In this document: positions 59,035-64,000 of the stretch, piece by piece | Layout of the letters: every line of letters begins with the position of its first letter | How positions within the stretch are numbered: position 1 is the stretch's first letter | Source of the DNA: Hyphomicrobiales bacterium | GTDB taxonomy: Bacteria; Pseudomonadota; Alphaproteobacteria; Rhizobiales; Rhizobiaceae | DNA length: 64,000 bases | Assembly (NCBI GenBank): GCA_900469615.1 | Contig: UBYA01000010.1 | Span: 218,246 to 282,245, forward strand | Direction of reading: 5' to 3' | Made by a program: the position numbers and the translations under genes | The notes under the pieces: generated by a model | Database searches by the model: none | What the model saw: only the letters and a program-made list of their open reading frames with translations | What the model was told of the DNA's origin: nothing

Positions 59035-60066
59035 TCAAAGCCGCCAGGCCGAACGGATCGCAACGGGATAGGCATCGCCCGCTGCGACCGCCTGCCGACT
59101 ATAGGCTCGCAGCATCTGCCCATCCGGCATTGAGAGCCGTATGGCATAGCGCTCGCCCTCATAGAGCACGGAAACGACCCGGCAGGCGATACCTTCCGCA
59201 TCGCCAACCACATCTTCCGGCCGCACAAGAATATCCGCCTGCCCCGAGGCATCCGGCGGCCGGTCCCACATGCCTCTGAAGGCTGGCCAGTCGATGCGGC
59301 GCTGCCCGCCATCAGGAAAAGCGAGCGACAGTATGGCGCCCTGCCCGACGAGGCCGCCGACCATTCTGCCCTCGGGCCGTGCATAAATCTCCGCAGGCGG
59401 CGCCACCTGCAACAGTCGCCCCTCGGACATGACGGCGACGTCGGTCGCAAGCGCCATGGCCTCGCTCTGGTCGTGGGTGACATAGACCATGGTGGCGCCC
59501 GAGCGCTGGTGAAACTCGCGAAACGTCTCCTCCATCTCCTTCTTGAGATGGCGGTCGAGATTGGCGAGCGGCTCGTCCAGCAGCACGACATCGGGCGATG
59601 TCACCAGGCAGCGAGCGAGCGCCACCCGCTGCCGCTGGCCGCCAGAGAGATCGGCGGGCCTGCGCTCGGCATAGTCGCCGAGCCGCACGGTCGCAAGCGC
59701 CTCGCGCACCTTTTCCCGATAGCGCTCGCCCGAGATGCCGCGCACTTTCAGGGGATAGCCGACATTGTCGGCGACGTTCATGTGCGGCCAGAGCGCGTAG
59801 GACTGAAATACCATCGCCATATTGCGCCGCTCGGGCGGCAGCATGCTTGCGGCATCGGCCAGCAGCCGTTCGCCGAGATGGATGGAACCGTCCGTCGGCT
59901 GCTCGAAGCCGGCTATCATCCTAAGGACGGTCGTCTTGCCGCAGCCGGACGGCCCGAGCAGCGCCAGGAAACCGCCCTCGCGGACATCGAGCGACAAGGC
60001 ATTGACGGCAGCACGCCCGCCCGTACCGAAATCCTTGCTGATATGGTTGAGGATCAGCTTCGCCAA
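59035..60066 (-). CDS. Fe(III)-type ABC transporter ATP-binding protein (FbpC/AfuC-like)
   Basis: A 343-residue ATPase of the FbpC/PotA group. Walker A GPSGCGKTTVLRMIAGFE, signature LSGGQRQRVALARCL, Walker B VVLLDEPLANLD and switch TMVYVTHDQSEAMALA are complete. A C-terminal TOBE-like domain follows (about residues 230-343). It overlaps the permease stop by 13 bases. Together with the permease and binding protein it forms a full transporter. Confidence 0.92.
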   Translation of the reverse strand: MAKLILNHISKDFGTGGRAAVNALSLDVREGGFLALLGPSGCGKTTVLRMIAGFEQPTDGSIHLGERLLADAASMLPPERRNMAMVFQSYALWPHMNVADNVGYPLKVRGISGERYREKVREALATVRLGDYAERRPADLSGGQRQRVALARCLVTSPDVVLLDEPLANLDRHLKKEMEETFREFHQRSGATMVYVTHDQSEAMALATDVAVMSEGRLLQVAPPAEIYARPEGRMVGGLVGQGAILSLAFPDGGQRRIDWPAFRGMWDRPPDASGQADILVRPEDVVGDAEGIACRVVSVLYEGERYAIRLSMPDGQMLRAYSRQAVAAGDAYPVAIRSAWRL

Positions 60067-61748
60067 GGCACCACTCCTTTCGGCAGGCGCTTGGCCATGA
60101 TTTCCAGAAGCACCATCATGATGACGACCATGGCGATGACGATGACCGACATGGCCGAGGCAAGATCGGCGCTACCGCCATCATCGAGATTGTAGATGAC
60201 GACGCCGAGCGTCTGCGTGCCGGCCGACCAGAGCAGCGCCGAAACGGTCAGTTCGTTGCAGGCGATGAGGAAGACGAGGATCACCGACGCGCCCGCGGCC
60301 GGCGCAATCAGCGGCACGACGATATCCAGGAGGCGGCGGAAGAAACCTGCGCCCGAAAGGCGCGCCGCCTCCTCCAGCGCCGGATCGAGCTGCAGGAAGG
60401 CGCTCATGACCGGCTTCAGGCTGACGGCGAAGTACGCGGAGAAATAGGCGAGCAGGATGATCCAGATCGTGCCGTAAAGCGTGACGTTGAGGATCGGCAG
60501 CGGGGCCGCAAATACCAGAATGAAGCAGACGGCGATGATGATGCCCGGAAGCGAGTACGGAATCTCGATCATGCCGCCGACGATACGGCTCAGCATGTCT
60601 CTGCGCCGCGTCAGCGCATAGGCGGCCAGAACTGTCACCAGCAGCAGGCCGAGCGCCGTCATGCCGGCAAGGAACAACGAATTGGAAAAGGCCGTGCGCG
60701 TCACGGTCTGCCGAAACAGAATTTCCGTGAACGCGTTGAGCGATGCAGTCTTGAAGGTCAGCGGCACGCCATAGGCCGGCACGAGCGCGCCCGCGACCAG
60801 CGCCAGAAAAGGCGCGACGAGCATGAAGAACAGGATGATGCAAAGCACCGTCATCGCCAGATAGCGCCATCCTCCAAGCGAAAATGCAGCCGTCGCACCG
60901 GAAATGCCGATCACCCGATAGTCGCGCCCCTTCAAGGCCCTGCCCTGCACGGCAAGCCCGGCAACGGCAATGACGGCGATCATCGTCGATAGAACGGCGA
61001 TATCGCCGAAGGTGCGCGGGCCGAAATTGGAGAATTTCGTGAAGATCAGCGTCGACAGCGTATAGATCGAGGCGGGTATGCCGAGGATCGCGGGAATGCC
61101 GAAATTGCCGATGGAGGAGACGAAGGCGATTGCCGCCCCGGCGATGACACCGGGCAGAGACAAGGGCAGGATGATATCGCGGAAGACGCGCAGGCCAGAC
61201 GCGCCCGAGAGCCTCGCGGCCTCGACGCCATCGCGCGGCAACGCCATCAGCCCCGCCCTCAGCGCGAGATAGACGAGCGGCGCATGCTGGACGCCGTAAA
61301 GGAGCGCTATACCGCCGACCGAATAGAGCGGCTGCGGCGAGCCGAGCGGCGGCGCGATATGCAGCGCCTTCAGCAAGGGGCTCGACGGCCCGGACATCTG
61401 CACCCAGGCAAGCGCCGTCACCTGCGGCGGGATCATCATCGGCAGCACGAAGAGAAAGCCAAGAAGTCCCCTGCCCGACAGATCCGTCAGCGTCAGCAAA
61501 AATGCAAAGAGGCAACCGAGCAAGACGGAAACGATGGTGCCGAGCACGGCCGTTTCGATCGTATACCACGCCGAGCGCCAAAGAGCCGGGTCGGCGATGA
61601 GATCGTAGGTGCCGCCCCTGAGCAGCGCCTCGATGCCGGCCAGCGCCAATCGCGCCAGCGGCAGGACGCTGAGCAGCAGCACGACAGCAACAACAAAAGG
61701 AAACAGCCAGGCCGGCTGGCTGTTTCCCCTACGCACATATCCGTACAT
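60054..61748 (-). CDS. Fe(III)-type ABC transporter permease, two fused halves (FbpB/AfuB-like)
   Basis: A 564-residue inner-membrane protein with two permease halves and two coupling-loop motifs: GVEAARLSGASGLRVFRDIILPLSLPG near residue 180 and LEEAARLSGAGFFRRLLDIVVPLIAPAAG near residue 465. Many hydrophobic spans cover each half. This double layout is typical for FbpB/ThiP-type permeases. It lies 17 bases after the binding-protein gene in one operon. Confidence 0.92.
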   Translation of the reverse strand: MYGYVRRGNSQPAWLFPFVVAVVLLLSVLPLARLALAGIEALLRGGTYDLIADPALWRSAWYTIETAVLGTIVSVLLGCLFAFLLTLTDLSGRGLLGFLFVLPMMIPPQVTALAWVQMSGPSSPLLKALHIAPPLGSPQPLYSVGGIALLYGVQHAPLVYLALRAGLMALPRDGVEAARLSGASGLRVFRDIILPLSLPGVIAGAAIAFVSSIGNFGIPAILGIPASIYTLSTLIFTKFSNFGPRTFGDIAVLSTMIAVIAVAGLAVQGRALKGRDYRVIGISGATAAFSLGGWRYLAMTVLCIILFFMLVAPFLALVAGALVPAYGVPLTFKTASLNAFTEILFRQTVTRTAFSNSLFLAGMTALGLLLVTVLAAYALTRRRDMLSRIVGGMIEIPYSLPGIIIAVCFILVFAAPLPILNVTLYGTIWIILLAYFSAYFAVSLKPVMSAFLQLDPALEEAARLSGAGFFRRLLDIVVPLIAPAAGASVILVFLIACNELTVSALLWSAGTQTLGVVIYNLDDGGSADLASAMSVIVIAMVVIMMVLLEIMAKRLPKGVVPWRS

Positions 61749-61764
61749 TCCAAATCCGGGCGGA

Positions 61765-62745
61765 TTACTTCGACGTGAAGTAGGTGGAGAAGGTCTTCAG
61801 GTCCTGATTCGTGTTCTTGAGAGCATCGGCTGCATTCAACGGCAAAACCTTGATGCTGTCACGCGCCGGAAAACCTTCCGGCAGCGGCGTGCCGTTGCGG
61901 GCCGGAATATAACCGAGCTTCAGGAAGCCTTCCTGGCCCTTTTCGGACAAGACGTAATCGACGAACTTCTTTGCCGCGTCGGCATGCTGGGTGTTGGCGA
62001 GGATACCGACCGGCTCGGTCACGGCCGAAACGCCTTCCGTCGGGAAAACGAATTCCAGCGGGGCGCCCTTGGCCTTTTCGCGGATCGGCATGTAGTCGAC
62101 GATCATGCCATAGGCCTTCTCGCCGGAGGCGACGGCCTTGAGCACCGCGCCGTTGCCGCCGGAAGCGATCGCGCCGTTGTCGGCAAGGTTCTTATAATAA
62201 TCCCAGCCGAGACTGCTGACGCCGGCGAGCGTCTGCGCGTGGATGAGAGCGGCCCCCGAGGCAAGCGGGCTCGGCATGGAAACGAGGCCCTTCGCTTCCG
62301 GCTTCACCAGGTCCTGCCAGCTTGCCGGCTTCATCGCGGCGGCGGTGTTGTAGACGATGCCGGTCGTAATCAGCTTGGTGGAATAATAATAGCCGTCGGC
62401 ATCATAGAGCGACGGATCGTAGTTTGCGGCTTCCGGCGACTTGTAGGCCAAGAGCTTGCCGGCTTCCTTCAGGCGCTCCAGCGTCACCGTATCGGCGATC
62501 AGCAGGACGTCGGCCACGGGAGCGCCGGCCTGCATTTCCGCCTGAAGCTTGGCGATGATCTGCGGCGTGCCGTCGCGAACCCAGTCGACCTTGATGCCGG
62601 GATTGGCGGCCATGAAGCCATCGACGGTGGCCTGCGCGTCGGCATTCGGCTGGCTGGTGTAGAGAACGAGATCGGCGGCGTTGGCGGCACCGGAGAAAAG
62701 AGCGACGGCCAACAGGCCGGCGAAGGCGGAAACAAGGGTCTTCAT
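61765..62745 (-). CDS. Fe(III)-type ABC transporter substrate-binding protein (FbpA/AfuA-like)
   Basis: A 326-residue periplasmic protein with signal peptide (MKTLVSAFAGLLAVALFSGAANA) and the FbpA/ThiB-like stretches LVLYTSQPNADAQATVDGFMAANPGIKVDWVRDGTPQIIAKLQAEM, ADVLLIADTVTLERLKEAGKL, DADGYYYSTKLITTGIVYNT and a C-terminal DYVLSEKGQEGFLKLGYIPARNG. The tyrosine cluster (GYYYSTK) is in the place where iron-binding or anion-binding residues occur. Ferric iron is the usual call for rhizobial AfuA; phosphonate or thiamine-type ligands are possible. Confidence 0.87.
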   Translation of the reverse strand: MKTLVSAFAGLLAVALFSGAANAADLVLYTSQPNADAQATVDGFMAANPGIKVDWVRDGTPQIIAKLQAEMQAGAPVADVLLIADTVTLERLKEAGKLLAYKSPEAANYDPSLYDADGYYYSTKLITTGIVYNTAAAMKPASWQDLVKPEAKGLVSMPSPLASGAALIHAQTLAGVSSLGWDYYKNLADNGAIASGGNGAVLKAVASGEKAYGMIVDYMPIREKAKGAPLEFVFPTEGVSAVTEPVGILANTQHADAAKKFVDYVLSEKGQEGFLKLGYIPARNGTPLPEGFPARDSIKVLPLNAADALKNTNQDLKTFSTYFTSK

Positions 62746-62918
62746 AAAACGTCCTCGGCTGAATTGTAAGAAGGTTCTCTAGACGTGCGGGTTAACATGA
62801 TTGTGACAGTTGAATTTGAACAGATTGCCGTTCGTATGATGATTGAATCTTGACCATCGTCGTCCGGCGCTATTTTCTGAGGCACGTATTTCATAATGGG
62901 ATCGAGGAGAATAGACCG

Positions 62919-63977
62919 ATGGAATATCGCCTGCTTGGCCGTTCCGGCCTGAAAATTTCCACCATCACCATGGGCACTATGACCTTCGGCGGAGTCGGCT
63001 GGGCAAAAACCGTCGGCGATCTCGGCGTCAAGGAAGCCAAGAAGCTTGTGGATATGTGCATCGATGCCGGCGTCAACCTGCTCGACACGGCCGACGTCTA
63101 CTCGCAAGGCGCCTCGGAGGAAATCCTCGGCGAGATCATCGGCGGCCCGCGCAAGGATGGCGTGCTCATCGCCACCAAGGCCCGTTTCCCGATGGGTCCC
63201 GGCGTCAACGATGCCGGCTCTTCCCGCCAGCATCTCATTCAGGCCTGCGAAGCGAGCCTCAAGCGCATGAAGACCGATGTCATCGACCTCTATCAGCTGC
63301 ATGAATGGGATGGCCAGACGCCGCTGGAAGAGACGATGGAAGCGCTCGACACTCTGGTTCGCCAGGGCAAGGTCCGCTACATCGGCTGCTCGAACTTTTC
63401 CGGCTGGCACATCATGAAGGCGCTTGGCGTCAGCGAGCGCGACAGGCGCGAACGCTTCGTCAGCCAGCAGATCCACTATACGCTGGAAGCCCGCGACGCG
63501 GAGAACGAGCTGGTGCCGATCAGTCTCGATCAGGGCCTCGGCATTCTCGTCTGGAGCCCGATTGCCGGCGGCCTCCTTTCGGGCAAGCATCGCCGCAATC
63601 AGGCAACGCCGGAAGGCACGCGCCAGTTCGCCGGCTGGACGGAGCCGCCGATCCGCGACGAAAACCGCCTGTGGAACATCGTCGATACGCTGGTGGAAAT
63701 CGCCGACGGCCGCGGCGTCTCGGCGGCGCAGGTGGCGCTTGCCTGGCTCATCGGCCGCAAGGGCGTAACCTCGGTCATCATCGGCGGGCGTACCGAAGCA
63801 CAATTCAAGGACAATCTCGCCAGCGCCGGGCTGAAGCTGACGGACGAGGAGCGCAAGCGGCTCGACGACGTCAGTCTGCCGCCGCTGATGTATCCATATT
63901 GGCATCAGCGCAACACAGCCAGCGACAGGCTGAGCGAGGCCGACCTCTCGCTGATCGGCCCCCATTTGGCAAAATAA
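62919..63977 (+). CDS. aldo/keto reductase
   Basis: A 352-residue NADPH-dependent oxidoreductase of the AKR family. Motifs are MEYRLLGRSGLKISTITMGT, LLDTADVYSQGASEEILGE (Asp and Tyr of the tetrad), LIATKARFP (Lys), YQLHEWDGQTPLEETMEAL (His) and a C-terminal TSVIIGGRTEAQFKDNLASAGLKL for the cofactor. GAGGAG is nine bases before the ATG at 62919; the longer frame is rejected. It is divergent from the AfuA-like gene and probably independent. Confidence 0.92.
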   Translation: MEYRLLGRSGLKISTITMGTMTFGGVGWAKTVGDLGVKEAKKLVDMCIDAGVNLLDTADVYSQGASEEILGEIIGGPRKDGVLIATKARFPMGPGVNDAGSSRQHLIQACEASLKRMKTDVIDLYQLHEWDGQTPLEETMEALDTLVRQGKVRYIGCSNFSGWHIMKALGVSERDRRERFVSQQIHYTLEARDAENELVPISLDQGLGILVWSPIAGGLLSGKHRRNQATPEGTRQFAGWTEPPIRDENRLWNIVDTLVEIADGRGVSAAQVALAWLIGRKGVTSVIIGGRTEAQFKDNLASAGLKLTDEERKRLDDVSLPPLMYPYWHQRNTASDRLSEADLSLIGPHLAK

Positions 63978-64000
63978 AGAAACTCCTTCTCCCCTCGGGG

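Noticed and set aside
63978..64000. Start of another palindromic repeat at the right edge (CTTCTCCCCTCGGGG)
   Set aside because: The style fits rhizobial repeats, but the window ends before a second arm can be seen.

Overview
The window reads as chromosomal DNA from an alphaproteobacterium of the Rhizobiaceae, most likely Rhizobium or a close relative. Three things support this: high-GC, densely packed genes; an aerobic cobalamin pathway in the order cobP-cobW-cobN-cobO with a separate cobQ; and paired palindromic repeats of the rhizobial intergenic mosaic (RIME) type. The species cannot be fixed from sequence reading alone.

Layout. 1-12 kb: a truncated MmyB-like regulator, then a leftward cobalamin operon (cobP, cobW, cobN, a DMSP-lyase-family cupin, cobO) behind a cobalamin riboswitch, a ClC-type channel, and cobQ. 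13-17.4 kb: a betaine-type ABC transporter and a betaine-homocysteine methyltransferase. 17.4-25 kb: a surface-glycan block (glf, an acyltransferase, a DUF707 protein, a DUF3431-GT29 fusion, a GT2). 25-35.8 kb: a corrinoid-dependent methyl-transfer module, comprising an MttB-family methyltransferase, a QueG-like ferredoxin, a corrinoid protein, DUF1638, a 'virulence factor' family protein, MetV- and MetF-like proteins, a methyl-THF:corrinoid methyltransferase, a helical unknown and a RACo/RamA-like activator. 35.8-41 kb: LysR and GlxA/AraC regulators, small proteins, and two tandem-receiver response regulators, one with GGDEF. 41-47.7 kb: an MscS channel and a second riboswitch-controlled operon for probable corrinoid or cobalt uptake. 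47.9-54.5 kb: a likely sulfur-starvation group (two FAD proteins, an SfnB-like oxidoreductase, an Rrf2 regulator) and two tiny membrane proteins. 54.9-64 kb: tRNA-Lys(CUU), PhzF, NUDIX, endonuclease/phosphatase, a 2OG-Fe(II) oxygenase, an Fe(III)-type ABC transporter and an aldo/keto reductase.

How it fits together. The most interesting content is an acetogen-like methyl branch in what looks like an aerobic soil bacterium. A quaternary amine such as glycine betaine would be imported, its methyl group moved to cob(I)alamin by the MttB-type enzyme, passed to tetrahydrofolate, and oxidised by the MetV/MetF pair. The RACo-like protein would rescue oxidised cobalt. The same window carries cofactor synthesis, probable cofactor uptake and a competing betaine-homocysteine route, so it forms a cobalamin and methyl-group neighbourhood. 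All functional statements rest on motif and family recognition by eye; no database search was run.
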